Notes: generated by a model from the letters alone, not told the origin. DNA of 64,000 bases from Acidobacteriota bacterium (GCA_019639195.1 JAHBSI010000004.1:1-64000); one strand, 5' to 3'; shown: positions 18,684 through 27,698, counted from the stretch's first letter. Numbers and translations: made by a program.

Positions 18684-19733
18684 ATGTATAACGAATTTTT
18701 CGGTTTAGAGGACAGTCCATTCACGCTAACGCCCGATCCGCGTTACATCGTGTTCACGCCGAGCTACAACGAAGTGCTCGCAAGCCTTTACTACGGGCTT
18801 GAACAGGCAAAGGGCCTGATCGTGCTCACGGGCGAGGTCGGAACCGGCAAGACGACGGCTCTGCGTTGGATCCTGCGGCGTCTCGATTCGAGCGTTCTCG
18901 CGGCGTATGTCTTCAACCCTCGGCTTTCGATCGATGAATTCTATCATCACGTCACACAGATGCTTGGGATCAAGGATTGGACGAATAAGGCAGAGCTCTT
19001 GAACGTGATGGGCAACGTGCTCGCCGAACGGCACCGCCGCGGCCTTCGCACCGTGATCATCATCGACGAAGCCCACGAGCTGTCGGATTACGTTCTTGAA
19101 GAGATCCGACTGTTGATGAATTTTGAATCTGACAACGCAAAGCATCTGCAGATCGTTCTTACCGGACAGCCGGAGCTTCGAGATCGCCTCAATCAGCCGA
19201 ACCTCAGACAGCTGAAACAGCGTGTTGCACTGCGTTGCAATATGCATCCGCTGCCAACGATCGAAGAGGTCGATCGTTACATCAGCGAGCGACTTATCAT
19301 CGCCGGTGCGGAAGATCCCCAGATCTTCTCGCCTGAGGCGATCGATATGATCTTCCGCTGTTCGGAAGGCATTCCACGGCAGATAAACAACCTTTGCGAC
19401 AACGCAATGGTCGCTTCATACGGAGCCGGCGAGCGTGTCGTTTCACGACACTCGGTAGTCGAGGTGGCAAAGAATCTCGACATGCTGCCGGATGAACGAG
19501 TTGCCGGGCCTTCGCACGCTGCAAGCACGATCCTGCGGCCGGAAGCCCACGATGAGCTTTGGAATTCCGCACCGACGAACGGCGGTGTTTCATTTAGTCC
19601 TGCATATATCTCCGCCAACGGAAACGGACACGCCTCAGCGAACGGATCCAACGGAAAGACGGCGGGCATTCGCTTCGAGGAGCTTGATGACGAGATACAT
19701 CTTGAGCTCGGCGATCTCGACAGGTTCGACTAA
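18684..19733 (+). CDS. ExeA-like AAA ATPase of the exopolysaccharide cluster
   Basis: 349 residues from ATG 18684 (MYNEFFGLEDSPF) with AAAAGAGG six bases upstream; a GTG at 18678 is less likely. Walker A GEVGTGKTT, Walker B TVIIIDEAH, and an arginine/sensor region (CSEGIPRQINNLCDNAM) mark the AAA_22/GspA-ExeA family. An XrtA-associated ATPase of this kind is a regular member of exosortase exopolysaccharide clusters; its precise task is not known. The C-terminal ~80 residues are a low-complexity Asn/Gly/Ser linker with an acidic end. Confidence 0.9.
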   Translation: MYNEFFGLEDSPFTLTPDPRYIVFTPSYNEVLASLYYGLEQAKGLIVLTGEVGTGKTTALRWILRRLDSSVLAAYVFNPRLSIDEFYHHVTQMLGIKDWTNKAELLNVMGNVLAERHRRGLRTVIIIDEAHELSDYVLEEIRLLMNFESDNAKHLQIVLTGQPELRDRLNQPNLRQLKQRVALRCNMHPLPTIEEVDRYISERLIIAGAEDPQIFSPEAIDMIFRCSEGIPRQINNLCDNAMVASYGAGERVVSRHSVVEVAKNLDMLPDERVAGPSHAASTILRPEAHDELWNSAPTNGGVSFSPAYISANGNGHASANGSNGKTAGIRFEELDDEIHLELGDLDRFD

Positions 19734-19749
19734 TTGGAGAAATTTTGAA

Positions 19750-20751
19750 ATGAGTGTCCTTCAAGCATTGCAAAGAAAAAGTACAGATAACCCGACGGCC
19801 ACTAAGCCGAGAGTGGTAGCGTTTGACGCTGCCGGCAGGCAGAATCTTCCGCCTGAACTCCTCGGCCTGGAGTTGGCGATCGGGTCACCAAGATCGGCGT
19901 TCGACGGGCAGCCGAATTCTTCGATCGGGACGGCACTCCCTGACGTTGAAACGGGCCTAACTGCCGGGGCAAAACCGAATGCCGATACCTTAACACGTTC
20001 GGCTCGACGACCGCTGCCAGATTGTGTCAGCTGGACCGTCGATGCCGAACGCGTTGAGCCTCGCCTTGTTGCGATCACGAGCCCCAATTCAAGCTACTGC
20101 GAGGAATATCGCAGTTTGCGAACGAACGTTCTGCACAAAAGCCAGAAGCAACGTCTGCAGGCGATCGTTGTCGCAAGCGTGAATCCGAGCGAAGGAAAGA
20201 GTGTCACGGCGATTAACCTGGCCTGGATGCTCGCTCAAACCGACGGCGTACGGGCTCTGATCATCGATAGTGATCTCCGAATGCCGAGCCTTGCGGATTA
20301 TTTAGGGATCGAGACCGAGAAAGGTCTCTCGGACATTCTGACCGCCGACGCAAAACTGACGGATACGATCGTAAAGCTTGAGCCTTCCGGCTTGTATATG
20401 CTGGCGGGCGGCACAGCACGTCCCGATGTCGCTGAACTTATATCGGGACCGAAGTTCGCAGAGATACTGGCCGAAGCACGCGAGATGTTCGATTACATCA
20501 TCATCGATGCACCGCCGCTCGCGATCTTTACGGACGCGACCGTCCTTATTAACAAGGCGGACGGAGCATTGCTCGTCGTTCGAGCGAACAGGACGAAATA
20601 TTCGGCCATCGATCGCATCCTGGAACCTTTGCCAAAGGACAGAATGCTGGGCGTGGTACTGAATCAGTCCGAAGAGGTCCTCGACGAATCGCACTACAAC
20701 TACGGCTATTACAATTATCGCCGAATGGCAGAAGACGCAGTTTCTGAATGA
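19750..20751 (+). CDS. Bacterial tyrosine autokinase (CpsD/CapB/EpsG-like)
   Basis: 333 residues from ATG 19750 (MSVLQALQRKS) with GGAG 11 bases upstream; the longer frame from 19492 overlaps the ATPase gene and is a shadow. The P-loop is the BY-kinase type (NPSEGKSVTAINLAWMLAQ), Walker A' ALIIDSDLRMPSL and Walker B YIIIDAPP. The C-terminus carries a Tyr cluster (HYNYGYYNYRR) that is the expected autophosphorylation site. These kinases control polymer length through the Wzz-like partner, here encoded two genes upstream. The N-terminal ~110 residues are unlike known domains. Confidence 0.92.
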   Translation: MSVLQALQRKSTDNPTATKPRVVAFDAAGRQNLPPELLGLELAIGSPRSAFDGQPNSSIGTALPDVETGLTAGAKPNADTLTRSARRPLPDCVSWTVDAERVEPRLVAITSPNSSYCEEYRSLRTNVLHKSQKQRLQAIVVASVNPSEGKSVTAINLAWMLAQTDGVRALIIDSDLRMPSLADYLGIETEKGLSDILTADAKLTDTIVKLEPSGLYMLAGGTARPDVAELISGPKFAEILAEAREMFDYIIIDAPPLAIFTDATVLINKADGALLVVRANRTKYSAIDRILEPLPKDRMLGVVLNQSEEVLDESHYNYGYYNYRRMAEDAVSE

Positions 20752-20754
20752 CAA

Positions 20755-22146
20755 ATGTCGGCAAGCGGGTCCCAACTACGAAAACTTTGGCTGGTCATCG
20801 CCGATACCGTGATCATTTACGCGAGTATCATCCTGGCGATGCACATTCGGCTGGGCATTGCCGGGTCAGAGAACGAACTCACTAATCGCGATGGCTGGGT
20901 CAAGATCGCGTTCGCAACCGCGATCTGCGTCCTGAATCTGTACTTCTACGACCTTTACGATTACATCGTAATGACAAATCGCCGGGAGCTGCTTTTACGG
21001 CTTGTCCAGGCTCTCGGTATCGCTTGGGTCCTGCTCGCGATCATCTTCTATTTTGCACCGCCCGCGATGATCGGCCGTGGTGTTTCCGTCATTTCCGTTC
21101 CGCTGGTGCTCGTTTTTCTGCTGCTGTGGCGGAATTTTATACACATTCTGACCGGGCATCCCGATATCGGTGAAAAGATCCTCGTTGTCGGGACCGGGCC
21201 GACCGCCCTCGATACTGCCGAGGCTGTATGGCAGCGGCGAGATGCCGGCTATCGAATTGTGGGGTTTGTTTCCGAGAATGGAGCAAAACCGCGCGAGAAG
21301 CTTGGCCGGTCGGAAGTTCTCGGCAAAGCCTGGGAACTCGAAGAGGTCATCAGGAATGAGCGGGTCGATCGCGTTGTGATAGCGGTTCGCGAGCGTCGCG
21401 GTGCGTTCCCGACCGAGGCTCTCCTAAAGATGAGCCTTGCCGGCGACATTTCTATCGAAGAATGCACATCTTTCTTTGAGCGCATCACGGGAAAAGTGCA
21501 TGTCGATATGCTTCGCCCGTCGTGGCTGATCTTCGCCGGACGCAGCCGTGAATCGCGCATAAAGTCGGTCGTTCGCGACTTACTGTATCGAGCGTTGGCA
21601 CTCATCGGAATAGTTGTTTCCGCACCGATCGCGGTCATCACGGCGATCCTGATCAAGCTTGAATCACGCGGGCCCGTCTTTTATCGCCAGGAACGTGTCG
21701 GCAAGAACGGCAGACCCTTCAAGGTAATTAAGTTCCGCTCAATGCGTGAAGATGCCGAGGCCGACGGAAAGCCCGTCTGGGCGACTGACAACGACGACAG
21801 GACGACAGTTGTCGGCCGTTTCATTCGCAAGGTTCGGATCGATGAGATACCGCAGTTCTGGAACATTTTAAAGGGCGACATGAACTTTGTCGGCCCCCGT
21901 CCGGAAAGGCCGCACTTTGTAAAACAGCTTGCGACCGAGATCTCGTATTACGAGCACAGACACCTTGTCGCCCCGGGTTTGACCGGCTGGGCACAGATCA
22001 AATATCCGTACGGAGCCTCGGTCGATGACGCACGACAAAAGCTCCAATACGATCTTTACTACATCAAGAATCAGAGCTTGACGCTCGACCTCGTAATTAT
22101 TTTCGAGACGGTCAAGACCGTCCTGTTTGGCCGCGGCGGTAGGTGA
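20755..22146 (+). CDS. Undecaprenyl-phosphate sugar phosphotransferase (EpsB/WcaJ-like)
   Basis: 463 residues: four N-terminal membrane helices, a Rossmann-like middle domain (KILVVGTGPTALDTAEAV), a further helix (ALIGIVVSAPIAVITAILIKLES) and the catalytic domain with GPVFYRQERVGKNG, KFRSM and NFVGPRPERPHFV. It moves a sugar-1-phosphate onto the lipid carrier at the inner membrane, starting each repeat unit. The architecture fits the exosortase-associated phosphoglycosyltransferase family. ATG four bases after the kinase stop. Confidence 0.92.
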   Translation: MSASGSQLRKLWLVIADTVIIYASIILAMHIRLGIAGSENELTNRDGWVKIAFATAICVLNLYFYDLYDYIVMTNRRELLLRLVQALGIAWVLLAIIFYFAPPAMIGRGVSVISVPLVLVFLLLWRNFIHILTGHPDIGEKILVVGTGPTALDTAEAVWQRRDAGYRIVGFVSENGAKPREKLGRSEVLGKAWELEEVIRNERVDRVVIAVRERRGAFPTEALLKMSLAGDISIEECTSFFERITGKVHVDMLRPSWLIFAGRSRESRIKSVVRDLLYRALALIGIVVSAPIAVITAILIKLESRGPVFYRQERVGKNGRPFKVIKFRSMREDAEADGKPVWATDNDDRTTVVGRFIRKVRIDEIPQFWNILKGDMNFVGPRPERPHFVKQLATEISYYEHRHLVAPGLTGWAQIKYPYGASVDDARQKLQYDLYYIKNQSLTLDLVIIFETVKTVLFGRGGR

Positions 22147-22208
22147 AAAACTGGAGTTTTGGGGCTAATCGGCGTTTTAACGAACCGTAATTGCAAAAAG
22201 TGATCGAT

Positions 22209-22976
22209 ATGAAAGCAGTAAAATACGCAGCAACCTCGCTTTTTCTGGCGGCATTGTGTTTCTCGACGGCGGTCTTCGCACAGGAAGTTGCCGTTAACCC
22301 CGACAAGGGAGAGAAAACGGCGTCGGCAGAACCTTCGGCCACACCGGAGGGCGGAATTACGAACGCCGAGGATGACGCGATCCTTCCGTACTACGACAAT
22401 TATCTAAAGGAATATCGCCTTGGCCCGTCGGACGTTATCACGGTCGAGGTTTTCGGCCAATGCCCCGATTACTGCAAATCCGGCATCACAGTTCCGCCGA
22501 ATGCAAGGATCTCGTATCCGCTCGTTCCCGGCGGTGTTCTTGTTGCAGGTCGAACGGTCGAGCAGGTGGCTGCCGAGATCACCAAAAAGCTCAACGAATA
22601 CATCATCGACCCAAAGGTGACGGTGACTCTAGATAAAGCTGTCTCGACGCGTTACAGCGTAATGGGCAAGGTGACGACGCCCGGCGTGCGCGTTATGGAT
22701 CGCAAGATCAGCGTGTACGAAGCCATCCTGGATGCCGGCGGTGTCGCAAAAGGCGGCGACAGGAAGCGTGCATTCATCGTAAGCTACGCGCCGGACGGAC
22801 ACCTTACAAAAAAGGAAGTTTCGATCTCCGATATGGAAAGCGGCAAGACAGCGATGGTGTATCTGAATCCGGGCGATCAGGTCTTTGTGCCCGGCAAGGG
22901 CTTTGGCATCGATAGTATCTTCGACATTCTCGGAAAAGCGAGCGTCGTAAGATTCCTCTTCGGAAGTCCGTTCTAA
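22209..22976 (+). CDS. Polysaccharide export protein (Wza-like)
   Basis: 255 residues from ATG 22209 (MKAVKYAATSLF); a TTG at 22191 is in frame but less likely. A cleavable signal peptide ends in VFAQ; there is no lipobox. The Poly_export domain (YRLGPSDVITVEVFGQ) is followed by SLBB-like repeats (SVMGKVTTPGVRVMDRKISVYEAI) and VYLNPGDQVFVPG. In known systems such proteins form the outer-membrane/periplasmic export channel with the chain-length protein. Gene order places it at the end of the biosynthetic set. Confidence 0.9.
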   Translation: MKAVKYAATSLFLAALCFSTAVFAQEVAVNPDKGEKTASAEPSATPEGGITNAEDDAILPYYDNYLKEYRLGPSDVITVEVFGQCPDYCKSGITVPPNARISYPLVPGGVLVAGRTVEQVAAEITKKLNEYIIDPKVTVTLDKAVSTRYSVMGKVTTPGVRVMDRKISVYEAILDAGGVAKGGDRKRAFIVSYAPDGHLTKKEVSISDMESGKTAMVYLNPGDQVFVPGKGFGIDSIFDILGKASVVRFLFGSPF

Positions 22977-22983
22977 GGCTGGA

Positions 22984-23997
22984 ATGAAGTTTAAGATCAC
23001 GATACTTTTGACCCTTGTTCTCGCCGTGTCTTCAGTGGCGCAGGCGGAATGGGTGAAGCTCCCGACGCGAAACTTCGCGAACCTCAAGGACATCTTCTTT
23101 CAGAATTCTGAGACAGGCTGGATCGCCGGAACCGACGGAACACTCCTTCGTACGGACGACGGAGGAAAAACTTGGCTCCCGCTACAGAAATTTACCAACG
23201 ACTCGATCCTGCAGATCTACTTCACTGACCCCGCAACGGGCTGGATGCTTTGCGAACGCAGCATTTACAGCCGCGGCAAGAATCCGACATCGTATCTTCG
23301 AAAGACGATCGACGGCGGCGTTCACTGGGACAAGGTCGAATTTGAGGATGCCGATCGGGAACGCGTTACGCGAATTCTCTTTGACCGCAACGGACTTGGC
23401 CTAGCGTTCGGCGAAGGCGGCATTTTCTATCGGCTGCAGGAAGACGGCAAAACCTGGAAGAAGTCTCGGGCCGCGATCCACTTTCTGCTTCTTGACGGCG
23501 CCTACACAACGGGAGCGACCGGTGCGATCGTCGGTGCGGGCGGCACGATCGTCTTTACACAAGACGGCGGATTGACGTGGGAAGAGGCAACGATCCTGCA
23601 CGAAACCGATACGCGGATCAACTCAGTATTCTTTACGAGTGCAAAGCAAGGGTGGGCCGTCGGTACAAATGGAGCTATTTTTACCGCGAACGGCGGCGGA
23701 AGGCTCTGGCGACTCGTCCCTCAAAATGAGACGCTCGCGACGCTCAACAACGTGTATTTTACGAGTGCCCGCGATGGATATGCGGCAGGCAACGACGGCA
23801 CCATCCTGCACACGACGGATGCCGGTGCTCATTGGTACCTCGAAAAGACCCGCGTCACCCACAACCTGAACAAGATCATCTTTAACGGCCCCGTTGGCTT
23901 TGCGATCGGCTTTGGCGGCACTATTTTGGGAAAGGGGCCCGGATTCGATACTCCTAATGGTGCGAAACCTGAGATTTCGCCAAGGATCGGCGAATGA
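22984..23997 (+). CDS. Secreted YCF48/BNR-repeat protein of the exopolysaccharide operon
   Basis: 337 residues, signal peptide ending in VAQAEW. Six or so YCF48-type blades are visible (GWIAGTDGTLLRTDDGGKTW, GWAVGTNGAIFTANGGG, GYAAGNDGTILHTTDAGAHW). The known YCF48/HCF136 fold is a beta-propeller used in photosystem II assembly; in heterotrophs it is a generic exported propeller of unknown role. Starts seven bases after the export gene, so very likely in the same operon and probably working on polymer or surface assembly. Confidence 0.85.
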   Translation: MKFKITILLTLVLAVSSVAQAEWVKLPTRNFANLKDIFFQNSETGWIAGTDGTLLRTDDGGKTWLPLQKFTNDSILQIYFTDPATGWMLCERSIYSRGKNPTSYLRKTIDGGVHWDKVEFEDADRERVTRILFDRNGLGLAFGEGGIFYRLQEDGKTWKKSRAAIHFLLLDGAYTTGATGAIVGAGGTIVFTQDGGLTWEEATILHETDTRINSVFFTSAKQGWAVGTNGAIFTANGGGRLWRLVPQNETLATLNNVYFTSARDGYAAGNDGTILHTTDAGAHWYLEKTRVTHNLNKIIFNGPVGFAIGFGGTILGKGPGFDTPNGAKPEISPRIGE

Positions 23998-24010
23998 CAC
24001 GCCTGAATAC

Positions 24011-24039
24011 TTGACTAAGAATTGCGATTTTCGTAAGGT
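24011..24039 (+). promoter_or_regulatory. Promoter for the two tRNA genes
   Basis: TTGACT (24011-24016), exactly 17 bases, TAAGGT (24034-24039), about 80 bases before tRNA-Val. Confidence 0.6.
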
Positions 24040-24117
24040 TACAGTTCGCCCTTTTTTAGGGTCGGTTTGATCTTTACAGCAGATTTATGGGGCAAGAAGA
24101 AGCCTCAAAGGTATCTC

Positions 24118-24193
24118 GGGCATGTACGTCAATTGGTAGACAGCCTCCCTTACAAGGAGGAAGTTAGGGGTTCGAGTCCCTTCGTGCCCACCA
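24118..24193 (+). tRNA. tRNA-Val (anticodon TAC)
   Basis: 76 bases with the CCA encoded. Acceptor GGGCATG pairs with CGTGCCC (24183-24189), anticodon arm CCTCC-CTTACAA-GGAGG gives TAC, T arm AGGGG-TTCGAGT-CCCTT. Reads GUA and wobble valine codons. Confidence 0.93.
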
Positions 24194-24202
24194 TTATCTC
24201 CA

Positions 24203-24229
24203 AGATCTCGGATCTGATATCTGAGATCT
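24203..24229. other. Hairpin between the two tRNA genes
   Basis: AGATCTCGGAT (24203-24213) pairs with ATCTGAGATCT (24219-24229) with one G-T wobble and a five-base loop. No T run follows; perhaps a processing signal of a joint tRNA transcript. Confidence 0.4.
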
Positions 24230-24237
24230 AAAAATGC

Positions 24238-24315
24238 GGGGTCGTAGTTCAGTTTGGTTAGAACGCCAGCCTGTCACGTTGGAGGTCGCGGGTTCGAGCC
24301 CCGTCGGCCCCGCCA
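24238..24315 (+). tRNA. tRNA-Asp (anticodon GTC)
   Basis: 78 bases with encoded CCA. Acceptor GGGGTCG pairs with CGGCCCC (24305-24311); anticodon loop CTGTCAC gives GTC; T arm GCGGG-TTCGAGC-CCCGT. The anticodon stem has a G-T wobble and the D loop one extra T compared with common versions. Confidence 0.95.
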
Positions 24316-24377
24316 CCTTTTCACCTAAAGCAGATCAAAACGGAATTAGTCCCGAAACGTTAGGACCACAAAGCTCG

Positions 24378-24908
24378 CTATAGTGTAGCTTCGGCCAACG
24401 TGCGCTTAAGCGATTCCTCAAACTTTTCGGCACTTATCGCAGGATAACGATAAAGTTCCGGCTTGATCCGTTCGAATAGGGAGAGCAGCCGGTCAGGATC
24501 GATCAGGCCGTCGCAAATCATAGAATGTACGTCCGCTTTGTCCTGCAAATGCCCACGCTCGATCTTTGCCAAAGCCTGGCTATAAAGGTCAAAGTGATAA
24601 AAATCCAACTTTCCTTCTTGGCGAATAAACATTGAACGCTCTTCCCATCCGGGAAGAGCCGGAATAAAGTCCGGTGGTGATGCGATCTCAATGTTTACCT
24701 GAAGCTCTTCCTTTAGGTCGACAAGAGCTCGGTATAGTTCGTCCGGATCCGGAATAAATCTGACATCAATATCTACCGTCGAACTACGCCAACCTTGTAA
24801 GACGGCTGTCGAACCGCCGGTAAAGTAAACGCGTCCCGGCTTCCGTGCTCGCCGGGCAAGCTTTTCCATAAACTTCGCGATCTTTTCCCGATCCGTTAAA
24901 GTCCGCAT
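24378..24908 (-). CDS. Nucleotidyltransferase-fold protein (DUF6036/AbiEii-like)
   Basis: 176 residues. FTGGSTAVLQGW followed by SSTVDIDVRF is the minimal nucleotidyltransferase signature (Gly-Gly-Ser and a D-x-D metal pair). The rest (LDFYHFDLYSQALAKIERGHLQDKADV) resembles the DUF6036/AbiEii type toxin-like transferases. Its start lies 13 bases inside the end of the upstream small gene, a layout usual for toxin-antitoxin pairs. Whether it is a toxin is inference; it could act on tRNA or another substrate. Confidence 0.7.
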   Translation of the reverse strand: MRTLTDREKIAKFMEKLARRARKPGRVYFTGGSTAVLQGWRSSTVDIDVRFIPDPDELYRALVDLKEELQVNIEIASPPDFIPALPGWEERSMFIRQEGKLDFYHFDLYSQALAKIERGHLQDKADVHSMICDGLIDPDRLLSLFERIKPELYRYPAISAEKFEESLKRTLAEATL

Positions 24909-25159
24909 TCAGCCGCCCGCTCGAAACTTACAAGCCTTCGTATCAACGAATTGTATTTTGAATGCGCACCGTCACCATCGCTCTTGTAAAGGAGGGCGTA
25001 GAGGCGATGCTCCGGCGTTGCAAAGGTGTTCTGCGGTACCAAAATGCCCGCCTCTCTTAGTCTCGGGGCGCCAATGGACACAAGAAGCGATTCGATCGTT
25101 TCCTTTCCAGTTTCCAGGTCGCGAATGCCGCGATCAATAATGTCCTGCCCCGGCTTCAT
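24896..25159 (-). CDS. Small partner of the nucleotidyltransferase, possible antitoxin
   Basis: 87 residues (MKPGQDIIDRGIRDLETG ... SFERAAECGL). No DNA-binding motif or known family recognised. It precedes and overlaps the nucleotidyltransferase gene by 13 bases, so the two are co-translated. The name antitoxin rests only on this arrangement. Confidence 0.6.
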   Translation of the reverse strand: MKPGQDIIDRGIRDLETGKETIESLLVSIGAPRLREAGILVPQNTFATPEHRLYALLYKSDGDGAHSKYNSLIRRLVSFERAAECGL

Positions 25160-25187
25160 ATCGAAGATTATATCTGAAATGGACGCA

Positions 25188-25218
25188 GAAAAAGAAAAAG
25201 CCCGAGGTTTTCTCGGGC
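25188..25218 (-). terminator. Strong terminator after mglA
   Basis: Stem GCCCGAG (25200-25206) with CTCGGGC (25212-25218), loop of five, followed on the minus strand by TTTTTCTTTTT. It ends the mglB-mglA unit. Confidence 0.9.
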
Positions 25219-25241
25219 CGGAGAGCGTAGTGAAAAAAGAT

Positions 25242-25826
25242 CTAGCCTTTTCGCAATTCGGTCAAGACCTGCTTTGCGACCGCCTTGAGCGTATCGAACA
25301 CACCGGTGCCGGTCGTCGCGACCGCTTCAAAGACAGGTTCGTCCTTTCGAAGGAGTTCCTGCGTAAGCTCCTCCATTGGTGTGACATTAGGCAGATCGCG
25401 CTTGTTCAGCTGCAGAACGTATGGGATCGTCGCCAGATCGTAGCCCTGCGACTGAAGATTCTCTTCCAGGTTGTATAGGGACTCGATATTGGCGTCCATA
25501 CGCTCGTCCTGGCTGTCGGCGACGAAGACCACACCATCAACACCTTTAAGGATGAGTTTGCGCGAAGCGTCGTAATATACCTGGCCCGGCACGGTGTAGA
25601 GGTGGAATCTTGTCTTAAAACCGCGAACAGTCCCCAGTTCTAGCGGCATGAAATCGAAGAATAGAGTTCTGTCCGTTTCAGTGGCAAGGCTTATGAGCTT
25701 GCCCTTTGCCTGCGGCGCGGTGGAGTCGTAGATGTATTGCAGGTTCGTCGTCTTGCCGCAAAGCCCCGGCCCGTAATAGACGATCTTGCAGTTGATCTCG
25801 CGCGATGCGTAGTTAATAAAAGTCAT
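25242..25826 (-). CDS. mglA: MglA-like small GTPase (cell polarity)
   Basis: 194 residues from ATG 25826 ([19 protein letters not shown]). P-loop GPGLCGKTT (19-27), the MglA-specific [29 protein letters not shown] in which the usual DxxG is altered, and LNKRDLP (the NKxD motif). Nearly identical in layout to Myxococcus MglA, a Ras-like switch that sets the leading pole in gliding and twitching. In non-gliding bacteria it may position pili or other polar machinery. The partner mglB lies 13 bases upstream. Confidence 0.94.
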   Translation of the reverse strand: MTFINYASREINCKIVYYGPGLCGKTTNLQYIYDSTAPQAKGKLISLATETDRTLFFDFMPLELGTVRGFKTRFHLYTVPGQVYYDASRKLILKGVDGVVFVADSQDERMDANIESLYNLEENLQSQGYDLATIPYVLQLNKRDLPNVTPMEELTQELLRKDEPVFEAVATTGTGVFDTLKAVAKQVLTELRKG

Positions 25827-25839
25827 ATCCAAAAACCGA

Positions 25840-26322
25840 TCAGCTAAAAAGGCTATCGATATCTTCGTCAGTGATCTCTGAGAAAAATGTATTGCTCGCC
25901 GCCGCCTGTACTGCAGATTCGCGGCTCATCTCGTCGAGGAGATTGGCCACCTCATGACTAGCGCGTTTAGTTCGTATCTTAACAAGTCCGAGAGTCGAAC
26001 GCTCGTCGAATACTACCACTAAAAGGCTCCGGCCGATAACACTGATGTAAATGCTTTCGTGTTCGCCTTCGTGAACGACCGCCGGAAAGACATCCTCGCC
26101 GATCAGTTTTGCCATGCTGCTCGTGGCGGCAACGTTGCCGGCGGCGAGGCTCGCAAAGCTCGTGGTGTCCATATCACCGATGTCGCCATGAAAGGCGATC
26201 GGCTGTCCGTCGCGATCGACGAGAAAGACCGCCCGAGCGGCGCATTCGACGCACACTCGAGCAAGTATCCCTTTGATACGCTGAAATTGATGTTCTTGTA
26301 TTATAAAAGGCGTGTCAGCCAT
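25840..26322 (-). CDS. mglB: MglB-like roadblock/LC7 GTPase-activating protein
   Basis: 160 residues, a Roadblock/LC7 domain: [41 protein letters not shown] and [28 protein letters not shown]. In Myxococcus MglB activates GTP hydrolysis by MglA and marks the opposite pole. The acidic C-terminal tail ([12 protein letters not shown]) is typical. First gene of the mglBA unit, divergent from yvcK. Confidence 0.92.
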   Translation of the reverse strand: MADTPFIIQEHQFQRIKGILARVCVECAARAVFLVDRDGQPIAFHGDIGDMDTTSFASLAAGNVAATSSMAKLIGEDVFPAVVHEGEHESIYISVIGRSLLVVVFDERSTLGLVKIRTKRASHEVANLLDEMSRESAVQAAASNTFFSEITDEDIDSLFS

Positions 26323-26490
26323 CGGAAGTAGAGGCGAAGAAAAGCAGCTTTGTACTAAGTTTCAGAGCCGGAAGGGCACGTACGGCGTGAATTGCCGCAA
26401 TACAAAATTAGCACACCGGGACGTTCGGCGACAAGAAAATTTTTCTTCGATCGCGAATTTTCAGTTCAAAAGCCGCATTCAAAAGATTTA

Positions 26491-26519
26491 TTGATAGCCC
26501 CAAGTGGTGAATGTTATAC
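26491..26519 (+). promoter_or_regulatory. Promoter upstream of yvcK
   Basis: TTGATA (26491-26496), 17 bases, TTATAC (26514-26519). It would give a leader of about 130 bases. It lies in the 332-base divergent gap between mglB and yvcK (26323-26654), in which I see no gene. Confidence 0.6.
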
Positions 26520-26654
26520 TTTTTCTGTCAAAAACTGAGATTTTTTGGCTATTCGCGCTCTTTTTGGTTTTGCAGGGTTTTACGGATCGAATATTTAGGC
26601 TTCCTCACCGTTTCTTGACGCATCTCGTGCGCGGGTGAATGCGGTTCTGCCAAT

Positions 26655-27692
26655 ATGAAACACCACATTTTTGCGGATGCAAGCGAAGGCTTGAATGTCG
26701 TTGCCATTGGCGGCGGCAATGGGCTCTCTACGCTGCTTTCCGGCCTAAAACGCTATGTTGGGGCAAAAAGGTCAGAACCTGTCTGGATCGAGAGCCTTTC
26801 GGCGATCGTTGCCGTAACTGACGACGGCGGGAGTTCCGGCCGACTGCGGGACGAGCTGAATATGCCGCCGCCGGGTGACATACGGAATTGTATGGTCGCC
26901 TTGAGCGAAGATTCGCAGATGCTGTCGCGCCTTTTCCAGCATAGATTTACGGGCGACGGTGATCTTGGCGGACACAATTTTGGCAACCTCTTTCTCGCTG
27001 CCTTGTCTGAGATCACGGGTGATTTTGCCGAGGCCGTAAAGCTTTCCTCAGAGGTCCTTGCAAGCAAAGGCCACATTTTCCCGGCGACCGCTGCCGATGT
27101 GCGGCTTGCGGCAGAATTGACGAACGGGAAGACCGTTCGCGGCGAGACAAAGATCTCGCTTGTCGGGCCTGCGATAAAGCGGATCTTTCTCGAACCGGCC
27201 GACTGTGAACCGCTTCCGGAGGCGATCGCCGCGATAAAGAACGCCGACGTTATCACGATCGGCCCGGGTTCGCTCTTTACGAGTCTGATACCGCCGATAT
27301 TGGTTCAGGGTGTGGCAAAGGCGATCGCACGCTCGAAGGCGACCAAGATCTTTATCTGCAATTTGATGACGCAGCCCGGAGAAACGGATGGCATTTCGGC
27401 TCGCGGACATCTCGAAACTTTCCAAAAATATGCCGGCGGCCTCGACATCAATTTTATCGTCGTGAACGATCAGCCGATCTCACCCGAACAGGCCGAGAAA
27501 TATTCAAATCTTGGGGCTGAGCAGATCGGTGTTCACGGCTCGATCGCGCCCGGTGTGATCTCTAATGCGGAAGTTGTTTGTGGTAATCTTCTCGACGAGG
27601 GAGAGAAGGTAAGGCACGATCCCGCAAGGCTTGCGGATGTTGTGCTTCTCTGTGCAGTTCAGACAGCAAACACGGTCGCCGTAGGCGTCTAA
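26655..27692 (+). CDS. yvcK: YvcK/GlmR-type gluconeogenesis factor (CofD-like)
   Basis: 345 residues. VVAIGGGNGLSTLLSGLK, AVTDDGGSSGRLR, PPPGDIRNCMVAL and HNFGNLFLAAL are the YvcK hallmarks; ITIGPGSLFTSLIP and ICNLMTQPGETDG follow. In Bacillus, YvcK/GlmR binds UDP-GlcNAc and directs carbon into GlmS, needed for cell envelope on gluconeogenic carbon. Finding it in front of glmU and glmS on one strand fits that role unusually well. Confidence 0.93.
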   Translation: MKHHIFADASEGLNVVAIGGGNGLSTLLSGLKRYVGAKRSEPVWIESLSAIVAVTDDGGSSGRLRDELNMPPPGDIRNCMVALSEDSQMLSRLFQHRFTGDGDLGGHNFGNLFLAALSEITGDFAEAVKLSSEVLASKGHIFPATAADVRLAAELTNGKTVRGETKISLVGPAIKRIFLEPADCEPLPEAIAAIKNADVITIGPGSLFTSLIPPILVQGVAKAIARSKATKIFICNLMTQPGETDGISARGHLETFQKYAGGLDINFIVVNDQPISPEQAEKYSNLGAEQIGVHGSIAPGVISNAEVVCGNLLDEGEKVRHDPARLADVVLLCAVQTANTVAVGV

Positions 27693-27698
27693 GATCAA

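Noticed and set aside
19492..19749. N-terminal extension of the tyrosine kinase into the ATPase gene
   Set aside because: The ATPase frame is the real coding sequence there; GGAG and ATG 19750 fit the kinase start.
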